Part shown: positions 43,717-52,378 of the stretch, piece after piece
Layout: each line of letters starts with the position of its first letter
Position numbering within the stretch: position 1 is the stretch's first letter
Assembly (NCBI GenBank): GCA_947089905.1
Contig: CAMUMG010000007.1
Location: 62,001-126,000 of the forward strand
Source of the DNA: an uncultured Lachnospiraceae bacterium
Lineage (GTDB): Bacteria > Bacillota > Clostridia > Lachnospirales > Lachnospiraceae
Direction of reading: 5' to 3'
Length of the DNA: 64,000 nt
Position numbers and translations under genes: made by a program
Notes under the pieces: generated by a model
Database searches by the model: none
What the model saw: the letters and a program-made list of their open reading frames with translations, nothing else
What the model was told of the DNA's origin: nothing

Positions 43717-45276
43717 TTAAAAATTAGGAAAAGTAAAAGATGTATCCTTTTTATCATTAAATACTTCAATCGTGTAATGCTTTACATCATTATTTAACAT
43801 TAAAGTAAGTTCTAGCTGTCCAAGATATTTTGGAAGTACAACTTCTCCATTTTCAATCTCACCAGCATAGATTCCATTCACATACACTTTTACTCCATTA
43901 CTACACCGAATTGTTAGAGTGTGTGCAGAGTCTGTTCCACTTAAATTTCCTGATGGTTCTGATGTATTATCACCCTCCTCATCATCTTGATTTGGAGTTG
44001 TACTAATTTGTGGCTCATCTTCCGAATCATCGTCCTGTGTCCAATCGTCTTCTGTCCAATCGTCTTCATCGTCGTCATCCTCTGTCCAGTCATCCTCTGT
44101 CCAATCGTCACTATTATCATCATTATTATTCCAATCATCCGTTTCATTCTCAAAGTCAGAATCTTGCCCTGTTTCATCTTCTTCACTGTCCGAATTTCCT
44201 GTATTCTCTGACAATATGATACGAAATCTTGATTCTGTTTTATCAACAGTAACGGTTCCTTTATAGGAATGATAACCGCCAAGAGCTGCCTCCACTTCAT
44301 GTTCTCCATAACTTAATTCCACAGGAATTGCAAAAAAAGTTCGTTCTCCATCAATCGTAAGAATCGCTTCCTCTGGAATAACTTGAAATGTAACACGCCC
44401 CTTTTGTACTCCTGTTGGCCCATAGGCGTCTGCGCGAAGAGTAGAAGTTTGATCCCTTTTTATGGTTATTCTCTCTTCTCCAGAATATTGTCGGTTTGAA
44501 ATCCTAATGTCATAACTTCCCTCTGGTACTGTCAATATCATTCCCTTTTGAATTTGTTTTGACATCAACATTCCAACCTCTATTGTACCTCCAATAAAAT
44601 CTTCATCCTCTGTTAATTTTAAATAACCATGTCCTCTTGTAACCTGAATGGAGCAGACTTTTTCCTCATAGCCACGAATTGTTAAAACATCACTCTTTGC
44701 CAAGTTTCCCAATGAAGTTTTTGTTCCATTGTTTAACAAAACCAAACCATCTGAATATGTATAACGATTTCCTAAAAAAGACATCATCTGTCTATCTGTA
44801 TCAATTAACAGATTGGAAACCGTGTTATATTCCCACCCAACTGCATTTACCTTTAAAGAAAGAACTGTTTTTGTCACTCCCTGATAAGTTACATCTGCCA
44901 TATCTCCCAAATTCAGTTGTGCCCCTGCAATTATTTTATCATATTTACTTCGAATATCACTTGCCCCTGTGTACTCTAATGATAGTATCTCATCTGTCTG
45001 TACATTTAAAAGTGTAATCTTTTTTTCTTCTGCATCTACTCCAATAACAACTCCTATCATCTGTACCGCATACTTATCATTATCTGGAATGAGTGTAGGT
45101 TGTACAGAAACTTCTGGCTGAATCGATGCCAAAGTATGTTTTGCTGCGTTAGTCTGATTTTTTAAAGCAGCGAGTAGTGTAATTAAAATCAGTACTGTAA
45201 AACTAAGCGCAGAAAACATAATTAATGGTCTGGTATCAAGTTGACGTATTCTGTTTTCCTTGGTCCTATTTTTCAA
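43717..45276 (-). CDS. Membrane-anchored PEGA-domain protein with Asp/Trp-rich region
   Basis: 519 residues: one N-terminal membrane helix (PLIMFSALSFTVLILITLL), an extracellular beta-rich region, a PEGA domain (about 290-350: VIPEEAILTIDGERTFFAIP), a strongly acidic low-complexity stretch with repeated DDWTED units (about 370-420), and a C-terminal PEGA-like module (VKVYVNGIYAGEIENGEVVL). PEGA domains are found on surface proteins; the function is unknown. Monocistronic. Confidence 0.85.
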   Translation of the reverse strand: MKNRTKENRIRQLDTRPLIMFSALSFTVLILITLLAALKNQTNAAKHTLASIQPEVSVQPTLIPDNDKYAVQMIGVVIGVDAEEKKITLLNVQTDEILSLEYTGASDIRSKYDKIIAGAQLNLGDMADVTYQGVTKTVLSLKVNAVGWEYNTVSNLLIDTDRQMMSFLGNRYTYSDGLVLLNNGTKTSLGNLAKSDVLTIRGYEEKVCSIQVTRGHGYLKLTEDEDFIGGTIEVGMLMSKQIQKGMILTVPEGSYDIRISNRQYSGEERITIKRDQTSTLRADAYGPTGVQKGRVTFQVIPEEAILTIDGERTFFAIPVELSYGEHEVEAALGGYHSYKGTVTVDKTESRFRIILSENTGNSDSEEDETGQDSDFENETDDWNNNDDNSDDWTEDDWTEDDDDEDDWTEDDWTQDDDSEDEPQISTTPNQDDEEGDNTSEPSGNLSGTDSAHTLTIRCSNGVKVYVNGIYAGEIENGEVVLPKYLGQLELTLMLNNDVKHYTIEVFNDKKDTSFTFPNF

Positions 45277-45382
45277 AATTTTCCCCCGTCCTTTGTATCT
45301 TTTTCTTTCACGGTTCCTTCCTAATTGTGGCTTATGAATTCCTTTTCACACCCCTGCATCTCTATTATATCCTATAAAAATC

Positions 45383-45433
45383 GTTTAGTAAAGCAGGAAT
45401 CCATTTCTTGTACTTCTTTGGTCTTTACTAAAC
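45383..45433 (-). terminator. Terminator of the CotS-like gene
   Basis: GTTTAGTAAAG (minus, ending the gene) pairs with CTTTACTAAAC, followed by GATTTTTAT. The hairpin overlaps the stop codon of the CotS-like gene. Confidence 0.75.
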
Positions 45434-46479
45434 TACTCCATATCATAAGCAAGTTTTTGTAAAAATTCCTGTTTCATTTTTTGTTGTTTTTCTAAGGAAG
45501 TAAGCTTTTGTATATTCTTTTGAGGAATCCAAGACTTTTTATTATTATAATAAAAATTGGTTAGCTTCCAAAATTTTTCTGGATACTCTAAAAGAATTTG
45601 TAATATTTCTCGTTCTTCTAGCGATAATACTCGAATTTTTTGATATTCTTCTAAGATATTTTTCGCTAATAAATAATTCCAATCGTTTTTTTCCATCACT
45701 TTACGCAAAAATTGGTATAAATCTGTAATTTGTATTCCAATTACCGCTTTTTCAAAATTTGTCGTTGCTATTTTACTTTCGCCTGCCTCTGCGGCATAAA
45801 ATTTTGTACTATGTACCGTTTGGTCTTTTAAGAATAAAATATTGTGATAATTATAACTTCCATGACAAATACTTCCCTTTTCTATAGCCCTCTCCATCTC
45901 TCTTTGGTATGGAAATGCTTCCAATCGCTTAGATGCTCTGTCTGCGTCTTCATAAAACTGATTCCACATATTCAAATATTGTACTTCAAATGGACTTTTT
46001 TGCTTTCGTTCTCTAATATACATCATAACCCGTTTCATCTCACGATTTCTGCGCGAAAATAATTCTGGTAGTGGTATCTGCATCTGATAGGGTTTTTGTT
46101 CCTCTAAACTTTGAATTCCCTCCATCGCTTGGTGCATCTGTGCTAAATTTGACGCAGCAGAAAAAATTCGCTCCTCCTTATAAATATTACACTCCTCTGC
46201 ATCAAACCAATCCTTTATGACAAAACATTCTCCAGCAGTATTTATAGAACTAATTTTTCCTTCTTGATTTCGAATAAAACGATCTGTATTGTAATATCCA
46301 TTTTGAAGCATTCGTTGTTTTAATTCATCCTCAAAACAAAGGCGGCTTTCACTGCTGTTTGTGGCACAAAGGAGCTTCAGGCCTTTATCTGTATCCAGCA
46401 GCAGAGCCCCTCGAATACGGTATGTGTGATTGATTTTCAGCTCATACTGGCTGAAGATTTCCTGTGTTCTATCTTCCAC
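45433..46479 (-). CDS. CotS-family protein, apparent pseudokinase
   Basis: 348 residues of aminoglycoside-phosphotransferase/CotS fold, begun at GTG 46479 with GGAGG eight bases upstream. The catalytic-loop equivalent is ICHGSYNYHNILF: where active relatives have HGD, this has H206-G207-S208. The metal-binding DFE is TNFEKAVIG (N241-F242-E243). Both catalytic Asp residues are therefore changed. CotS proteins are spore-coat associated in Bacillus; a coat role here is inference. A strong hairpin (ACTCT-CTGTA / TACAG-AGAGT) precedes the SD. Confidence 0.8.
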   Translation of the reverse strand: MEDRTQEIFSQYELKINHTYRIRGALLLDTDKGLKLLCATNSSESRLCFEDELKQRMLQNGYYNTDRFIRNQEGKISSINTAGECFVIKDWFDAEECNIYKEERIFSAASNLAQMHQAMEGIQSLEEQKPYQMQIPLPELFSRRNREMKRVMMYIRERKQKSPFEVQYLNMWNQFYEDADRASKRLEAFPYQREMERAIEKGSICHGSYNYHNILFLKDQTVHSTKFYAAEAGESKIATTNFEKAVIGIQITDLYQFLRKVMEKNDWNYLLAKNILEEYQKIRVLSLEEREILQILLEYPEKFWKLTNFYYNNKKSWIPQKNIQKLTSLEKQQKMKQEFLQKLAYDME

Positions 46480-46569
46480 CTTCCATCCCTCCGACCATAG
46501 TTTTACTCTCTGTATAGCAGTTACAGTAGAGTTCTTTTAATCTTATGAGATAGGATGAAAAATATTCCT

Positions 46570-48009
46570 TTAGAAATTTTGTTCTTGTCTTCGTTTTTTT
46601 TCTGCTAATATCAAAAGTTTTTCTTTTGAATTTTCTTCTGGATGTTCTAATACATACTCTAATAGCTCATTTAATACAATTCCTAAATTTCTTCCAGGCA
46701 TATAGCCTAATGCAATTAAATCTCTTCCATTTATCGCTAGTTCTTTTAATCTAAGACAATCTCCTTGTTCTTTAATTTTATAGTAGATCTGTCTTGCCTT
46801 ATTTAAAATTTCTAGCTTTTCTGATAGAAATTTTTGACTTTGTGCTCTGGCATCTGCTTCCTGAAGAAAAAAAAGTAGCTCCATCAAATCTTTTCCAGCT
46901 TTATTTGTCATATGTCGTAAACCTGTTTGACTTAATCCATGTCTTAAATTTTCATATCTATAATCGTGAAAAAAAATAAGACGTTCCACCAGTTCTATCG
47001 TTTCATTGTCAAATTTTAATCTCTGTAGAATTTGTTGTGTTTGTTTCGCCCCTGCTTTGTCATGCCCATAAAAATGTGCGATTCCATTTTCATCTATTCT
47101 TTTGGTATTTAGCTTTCCTACATCATGAAAAAGGGCAGCCAACCGCAAACATAACCTGCACTTTTTTTCAGAGTGCCCAGAAGCTACAACTGCACTATTC
47201 CACATTTCCTTTTCTTCGATATTTTCTTCTTGTTTTGCAATCCATTTTACTGTATTTAAAGAATGTATTCCTACATTGGCACAGTGATGTGGATTTTCCT
47301 GTGTCATCTCTAACATCCGATCAAATTCTGGCAAAACGATTGCAGTAATTCCAGCTTGTTGTACAAATAGTAAACGTTCTGGATGATTCGAAAGTAAAAG
47401 CTTTACCAATTCTTCTCGAACTCGTTCTGCACTGATTCCCTGTAATCTTTCTGCCAATTCTTTCGCTGCTATAAGAGTATTTTCTTCAATTTCAAAATCT
47501 AATTGTGCTGAAAAACGAAATGCTCTCAAAATTCGTAGGGCATCTTCTTCAAATCGTTCTCTAGCAGTCCCAACACACCGAATTTGTCTATTTTTTATAT
47601 CTTCTAATCCTCCAAATAAATCGACAAAACCGTCTGTTTCATTATATGCCATTGCATTGATTGTAAAATCTCTTCGTGCTAGGTCATCTCTCAAACTTCT
47701 TGTAAATTCTACCGTTTTAGGATGTCTATTATCTTCATATTCTCCGTCAATTCGATAGGTAGTAACCTCAAAACCCTCTTTTTCTAACATAACGGTTACT
47801 GTACCATGAGCAATTCCTGTATCTACAGTTCTTTTAAATATAGCTTTGACCTCTTCTGGTTTTGCCGAAGTTGTAATGTCCCAATCTTTTGGAACCCTGC
47901 CTAATAAACAGTCACGTACACACCCTCCAACAACATATGCCTCATATCCATCATTCATCAACTGTGAGAGAAGATATGTTACTTTTTGAGGAAGCACAAT
48001 CTTTAACAA
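46570..48009 (-). CDS. cca: CCA-adding tRNA nucleotidyltransferase
   Basis: 479 residues, from TTG 48009 with GGAGG nine bases upstream. The class II nucleotidyltransferase head is intact: GGCVRDCLLGRVPKDWDITT, RRDFTINAMAYN, and the EDALRILRAFRFSAQL neck; a C-terminal HD domain (LFHDVGKLNT) follows. Adds or repairs CCA on tRNA 3' ends. The presence of HD resembles bacterial CCA enzymes with phosphatase activity. A strong terminator for glgP lies directly upstream. Confidence 0.93.
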   Translation of the reverse strand: MLKIVLPQKVTYLLSQLMNDGYEAYVVGGCVRDCLLGRVPKDWDITTSAKPEEVKAIFKRTVDTGIAHGTVTVMLEKEGFEVTTYRIDGEYEDNRHPKTVEFTRSLRDDLARRDFTINAMAYNETDGFVDLFGGLEDIKNRQIRCVGTARERFEEDALRILRAFRFSAQLDFEIEENTLIAAKELAERLQGISAERVREELVKLLLSNHPERLLFVQQAGITAIVLPEFDRMLEMTQENPHHCANVGIHSLNTVKWIAKQEENIEEKEMWNSAVVASGHSEKKCRLCLRLAALFHDVGKLNTKRIDENGIAHFYGHDKAGAKQTQQILQRLKFDNETIELVERLIFFHDYRYENLRHGLSQTGLRHMTNKAGKDLMELLFFLQEADARAQSQKFLSEKLEILNKARQIYYKIKEQGDCLRLKELAINGRDLIALGYMPGRNLGIVLNELLEYVLEHPEENSKEKLLILAEKKRRQEQNF

Positions 48010-48034
48010 ATGTCTTCACCTCCATGAATAAATT

Positions 48035-48083
48035 ATCAAAAACAGACGTTCGACGGTATATTACTTTGACCGACGAACGTCTG
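48035..48083 (-). terminator. Terminator of glgP
   Basis: Stem CAGACGTTCG-CGGT with ACCG-CGAACGTCTG (48083-48043, one T-T mismatch), followed on the minus strand by TTTTTGAT. Very stable. Confidence 0.9.
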
Positions 48084-48146
48084 AAATGATCCGGCTTATC
48101 TTCTCTTTTGCCTTATTGTTTATTTTACTATGTCTTTTACTGACTT

Positions 48147-50606
48147 TTATTTATTTTCTAGTTCAACCGTTACTTTCTTTAAATGCCAGATATCCTTTAC
48201 ATATTCTTCTATCGTACGATCGGAAGTAAATTTACCACTCTTAGCAACATTTAAGATAGCAGAACGTGCCCATTTTTTTTCATCCCGATATGCCTTTTCT
48301 ACTTCTTTTTGAGCTGCTTCATAGGAACGGAAATCTTTTAAAATAAAGTATTGATCCGCTTTTTCATATCCGTTACTCTCTAATAAAGAGTTATAAAGTT
48401 CTCTAAACAATTCTGGATTTTGTGGGGAATAAAATCCATTGATCAACTGGGTTAATACCAAGCGAATATCCTGATCTGTATTATAAATTTCTTTTGGATT
48501 ATAACCTCCGTTTTTCTCATAAGAGATTACTTCGTCAGAACTTAAACCAAAAATAAACGCATTTTCTTTTCCGACTTCTTCTACAATCTCTACATTTGCA
48601 CCGTCCATTGTTCCAAGTGTCAATGCTCCATTGAGCATAAATTTCATATTACCTGTTCCAGAAGCTTCTTTACTTGCTGTAGAAATCTGCTCGGAAACAT
48701 CTGCTGCTGCAAAGATCCATTCTGCATTAGAAACTCTATAATTTTCAATAAATACTACTTTGAGTTTACCATGTATTGACTTATCGTTATTGATAATATC
48801 GCCTACACTATTGATCAATTTAATAACTGCTTTTGCTCTACGGTATCCTGCACTTGCTTTTGCACCAAAAATAAAGGTTCTCGGATAAAAATCCATATCT
48901 GGATCCATTTTCAGTTGGTTATATAAGTGCATTACATGTAGAATATTTAGAAGCTGTCTCTTATATTCATGTAGACGTTTTACCTGAACATCAAAAATAG
49001 AACGTGGATCAACTTCTATTCCATTGTGCTCTTTAATATATTTTGCCAGTCGTACCTTATTTTGATACTTGATCTGCATAAATTCTTTCTGACACTTTTC
49101 ATCTTCTGCATAAATCGCAAGTTCATTGATATGTGGTAGATCTGTAATCCAATCATTTCCGATTTTATCTGTCACCCAATTTGCAAGCAGTGGATTTCCA
49201 TGTAGTAAAAATCTTCTCTGTGTAATTCCATTCGTCTTGTTATTGAACTTTTCAGGCCAAAGTTCATAAAAGTCCTTTAACTGCTGTGTCTTTAAAATTT
49301 CTGTATGAAGCTTTGCCACACCATTGACAGAAAATCCTGCTACGATTGCCAAATTTGCCATTCTTACTTGTCCATCATAAATAATTGCCATCTTTTCGAT
49401 CTTTTTATAATCTCCCGGATATTTTTCCTGAAGTAATAAAATAAACCGACGGTTAATCTCTTCTACGATTTGATAAATTCTAGGAAGTAAACGAGAGAAT
49501 AATTCTAACGGCCATTTTTCTAATGCTTCAGACATAATGGTATGATTGGTATAGGCACAGGACTTCGTTGTGACATTCCATGCTTCATCCCAAGAAAGGA
49601 AATAATCATCCATTAAAATTCTCATCAATTCGGCTACTGTTACAGTAGGATGTGTATCATTTAATTGGAAACATGCCTTTTCATGAAGTTTTCTAACATC
49701 ATCATGCTGCTCCATATATTTTGCCACTGCACGCTGAATACTTGCCGATACAAAGAAATACTGCTGTTTTAAACGCAGTTCTTTTCCAGCATAGTGATTG
49801 TCATTTGGATAGAGCACTTCACAGATAGTTCTGGCAAGGTTTTGCTGCTCTACTGCTTTATGATAGTCTCCTTTATCAAAGGAATCTAAGTTAAAAGTAT
49901 TAATTGCTTCTGCATCCCAGATTCGAAGAGTATTGACAATATTATTGCCATATCCTAAAATTGGAAGATCATATGGAACGGCTAAGACAGAATTATAATT
50001 TTCTTGGATAAATCGCTCTCTTCCATGTTCATCTTTCATCATCCGTACATAGCCACCGAATTTTACTTCTACTGCATATTCTGAACGTTTAATTTCAAAT
50101 GGATTGCCGTCTTTTAGCCAGTTATCTGGTACTTCAATCTGAAAACCATTTTCAATCTTTTGTTCAAACATTCCATATTTGTAACGAATACCACATCCGT
50201 AAGCTGGATATCCAAGAGTTGATAAAGAATCCAAAAAACAAGCTGCAAGACGTCCAAGACCACCGTTTCCAAGTGCTGGATCTGGCTCTTGATCCTCGAT
50301 AATATTGAGATCAAGTCCTAATTCTGTAAGTGCTTCTCTAACGACTTCATCTGCTTTTAGGTTAATAATATTATTTCCTAAAGCACGTCCCATCAAAAAC
50401 TCCATGGAAAGATAGTATACGGTCTTTACGTCCTCTTTTTCATATTCTTTATGCGTAGCGATCCACTGATCCACAATAACATCTTTGATTGAAAAAGCTA
50501 CTGCCTGAAATAATTGCTGTTTACTTGCCTCTTCTACAGTTTTTCGGAATAGTAGCTTCATATTATCTTCTACATTTTTTATAAACTCTTCCTTCTTTAG
50601 CTGCAT
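48147..50606 (-). CDS. glgP: Glycogen / starch phosphorylase
   Basis: 819-residue GT35 enzyme that releases glucose-1-phosphate from alpha-1,4-glucans. Near full-length homology is visible: LGNGGLGRLAACFLDSLSTL, HLNDTHP-type QLNDTHPTV, the KRLHEYKRQLLN loop and the PLP site EASGTGNMKFMLNGALTLGT. Product enters metabolism via the phosphoglucomutase above. Own promoter (50639-50667) with AGGAGG SD. No glgBCDA genes nearby, so uncertain whether stored glycogen or imported maltodextrin is the substrate. Confidence 0.96.
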   Translation of the reverse strand: MQLKKEEFIKNVEDNMKLLFRKTVEEASKQQLFQAVAFSIKDVIVDQWIATHKEYEKEDVKTVYYLSMEFLMGRALGNNIINLKADEVVREALTELGLDLNIIEDQEPDPALGNGGLGRLAACFLDSLSTLGYPAYGCGIRYKYGMFEQKIENGFQIEVPDNWLKDGNPFEIKRSEYAVEVKFGGYVRMMKDEHGRERFIQENYNSVLAVPYDLPILGYGNNIVNTLRIWDAEAINTFNLDSFDKGDYHKAVEQQNLARTICEVLYPNDNHYAGKELRLKQQYFFVSASIQRAVAKYMEQHDDVRKLHEKACFQLNDTHPTVTVAELMRILMDDYFLSWDEAWNVTTKSCAYTNHTIMSEALEKWPLELFSRLLPRIYQIVEEINRRFILLLQEKYPGDYKKIEKMAIIYDGQVRMANLAIVAGFSVNGVAKLHTEILKTQQLKDFYELWPEKFNNKTNGITQRRFLLHGNPLLANWVTDKIGNDWITDLPHINELAIYAEDEKCQKEFMQIKYQNKVRLAKYIKEHNGIEVDPRSIFDVQVKRLHEYKRQLLNILHVMHLYNQLKMDPDMDFYPRTFIFGAKASAGYRRAKAVIKLINSVGDIINNDKSIHGKLKVVFIENYRVSNAEWIFAAADVSEQISTASKEASGTGNMKFMLNGALTLGTMDGANVEIVEEVGKENAFIFGLSSDEVISYEKNGGYNPKEIYNTDQDIRLVLTQLINGFYSPQNPELFRELYNSLLESNGYEKADQYFILKDFRSYEAAQKEVEKAYRDEKKWARSAILNVAKSGKFTSDRTIEEYVKDIWHLKKVTVELENK

Positions 50607-50638
50607 TGAACTTCCTCCTGTTTTCCATGTTTGAGGTA

Positions 50639-50667
50639 AGTATAGCAGGTGAAGGGGAAAAAAGCAA
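50639..50667 (-). promoter_or_regulatory. Sigma-A promoter of glgP
   Basis: Minus strand TTGCTT (50667-50662), 17-base spacer, TATACT (50644-50639). It touches the IS-like end at 50675. Confidence 0.6.
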
Positions 50668-50674
50668 GTAACAA

Positions 50675-50720
50675 TTCATCCCCACACGTTCGCTTTGCTT
50701 AGAAGTGGGAGATTTCTTGC
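50675..50720 (+). mobile_element. IS200/IS605-like right-end remnant
   Basis: ATTCATCCCCACAC (50674-50687) and AAGTGGGAGATTTCTTGC (50703-50720) resemble the subterminal hairpin at the right end of IS200/IS605 elements, where CCCCAC pairs with GTGGG. The inner arm is degenerate. No tnpA or tnpB is present. Recognised from general memory of such ends, so moderate confidence. Confidence 0.45.
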
Positions 50721-50738
50721 TGATATTTCGTTAAACCT

Positions 50739-50945
50739 TTGATTTTTAGATATATTATTGCCTATGTGACATCTCAATTATTAGTATTTATATATGTGTG
50801 GTTTACTGGATTAAGGGAAGAATTAGCGAAAACAGCTTATAGAGATATCTGGATTAATTTTACGAGCCTTTTTATACTATTATATATTATCAACTCTATT
50901 ATTAATATTCATAAGCAAAAAAGGAATAAAGCTTCTCATGCGTAG
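50739..50945 (+). pseudogene. 5'-truncated small membrane-protein gene
   Basis: 68 codons from a TTG with no SD, beginning directly after the IS-like end. Encodes two hydrophobic helices (FRYIIAYVTSQLLVFIYVWF and FTSLFILLYIINSIINI) separated by REELAKTAYRDIWINFTS, which looks like the C-terminal half of a DUF6608-type membrane protein. The reading frame is closed by TGA at 50721-50723 upstream. Read as a decayed gene; together with the IS end it fills most of the 423-base gap before the lipoprotein gene. Confidence 0.5.
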
Positions 50946-50975
50946 TAAGTTTATTTTTTTCCTTACATAATTTAT

Positions 50976-51022
50976 AAAAAGAGAGTACAATACGTTATTT
51001 TTTAACTTTGTACTCTCTTTTT
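50976..51022. terminator. Bidirectional terminator
   Basis: AAAAAGAGAGTACAA (50976-50990) pairs with TTGTACTCTCTTTTT (51008-51022), 15 perfect pairs, T-rich on both strands. Serves the lipoprotein gene on the minus strand. Confidence 0.9.
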
Positions 51023-51029
51023 GGTTTTA

Positions 51030-52124
51030 TTATTTTTTTACTGCATTATCAAAAATAAGCTGATATGCTTTATTTAATAAAAGCTGCTGTTGTATGATTT
51101 CTTTTCCATTTTCTGTTTCATAGGCTTCTGGAGTTTCTGCCTGTGCTTCATTCGCAAGTTGTGCCAAACCAGTGGTGTATTCTTCATCACTTAAAACTAA
51201 ATTTTCTTCTTTAACAATCTTATTTCCAATAATTTCTTGCTTTACATAAAATTCTGAAGAGTTTGCAATTTCTGTATTAAATTGTTCCTCTGTCATTCCC
51301 ATAAATAGAGAAAGAAATGTTGGAAATTCTAATCCCCATGCAGACGCAATAGACTGATAATAGTTTTTCATATTTGTTTCTATTGTTTTAATCTGATTTG
51401 ATAAATCATCTTTAAATTCGGAGTTGTCAATTACTGCTTGAATAGCATCTGACTTAAATTTAAGTTCTGCCTGTTCCTCTTTTTGGGTTTCTAATTCTTG
51501 TTTCTTTGCCGTTTTCCATTCTTCAATCGAATTGTATTTTCCAGTACTTTCTGTATGTTTTGCAATAAATTCATCTGTTAAATCATCCATTGTCGCATTG
51601 CGTTTTAACGCATTAATTGTAATGGTAAAAACAGCATCCTTTCCATTGACCTCTGAACCAGCCGTTCCCTCTTCTCTATAATCTTTTGGAAATGTTACAT
51701 TAATATCAAATGTTTCTCCAACTGTATGACCAACAAGCTGTTCTTCAAATCCTGCAATAAAACTATTTGATCCAATTGTTAAATCTGTTCCCTGTGCTGT
51801 ACCTCCATTAAAAGCCTCTCCGTCTATTTTACCAGCATAATCAATATTTGTAATATCACCTGTCTGTACATCCTTGCGGTCTGTAATCTCTAGCTTTGTT
51901 CCAGTAACAAATGATTCTAAAGCTTTTTGAACCTCTTCGTCTGTTACTTCGGTACTTAACATCGTTACTTCTACGCCCTTATACTCTCCCAACTCTACAT
52001 TGGCATTATTGATACTAACTCCTTGTTGTGTATCTGGCGTTTTTGAATCAGATTCTTTTTTACATGCCACTGCACTACCAGCTAGACAAAGACAAAGCAA
52101 TCCTATGATTAATTTTTTTTTCAT
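51030..52124 (-). CDS. FKBP-type / trigger-factor-like lipoprotein foldase
   Basis: 364 residues. Lipoprotein signal with lipobox AGSAVAC, Cys21. Residues about 75-165 are an FKBP-type peptidyl-prolyl isomerase domain (VQTGDITNIDYAGKIDGEAF, then LVGHTVGETFDINVTFP) and the rest resembles the C-terminal chaperone domain of trigger factor. A secreted trigger-factor-like foldase anchored outside the membrane. The leader has two hairpins before the SD (ACAAGTTTT/AAAACTTGT and GCTGT/ACAGC). Confidence 0.9.
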   Translation of the reverse strand: MKKKLIIGLLCLCLAGSAVACKKESDSKTPDTQQGVSINNANVELGEYKGVEVTMLSTEVTDEEVQKALESFVTGTKLEITDRKDVQTGDITNIDYAGKIDGEAFNGGTAQGTDLTIGSNSFIAGFEEQLVGHTVGETFDINVTFPKDYREEGTAGSEVNGKDAVFTITINALKRNATMDDLTDEFIAKHTESTGKYNSIEEWKTAKKQELETQKEEQAELKFKSDAIQAVIDNSEFKDDLSNQIKTIETNMKNYYQSIASAWGLEFPTFLSLFMGMTEEQFNTEIANSSEFYVKQEIIGNKIVKEENLVLSDEEYTTGLAQLANEAQAETPEAYETENGKEIIQQQLLLNKAYQLIFDNAVKK

Positions 52125-52307
52125 TTTTTAACCTCCGTGCTGTAATTATTTTTAGGAACAGCTAATGACACAAGTTTTTGCCCAGTAGAAAACTTGTTTT
52201 TAAAAATCAAGCGAATGATTCAGTTATACCACAAAAATTAAAAAAAGAAAAGCTTTTCCTTAAAATTCACACTTTTTTCAGAATTTCTTTATAGTAACTA
52301 TTCACTA

Positions 52308-52336
52308 TTGACAAACCATTTCATTTTCTATAAAAT
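52308..52336 (+). promoter_or_regulatory. Sigma-A promoter of the MATE gene
   Basis: TTGACA (52308-52313), 17-base spacer, TAAAAT (52331-52336), followed by AAGGAGG before the ATG. Confidence 0.7.
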
Positions 52337-52378
52337 TAAACTTTTATAAACCTAATACTATTTTGAAGGAGGAAATTC

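Noticed and set aside
44010-44219. Plus-strand open frame opposite the PEGA acidic repeat
   Set aside because: Compositional shadow of the repeated Asp/Trp codons.
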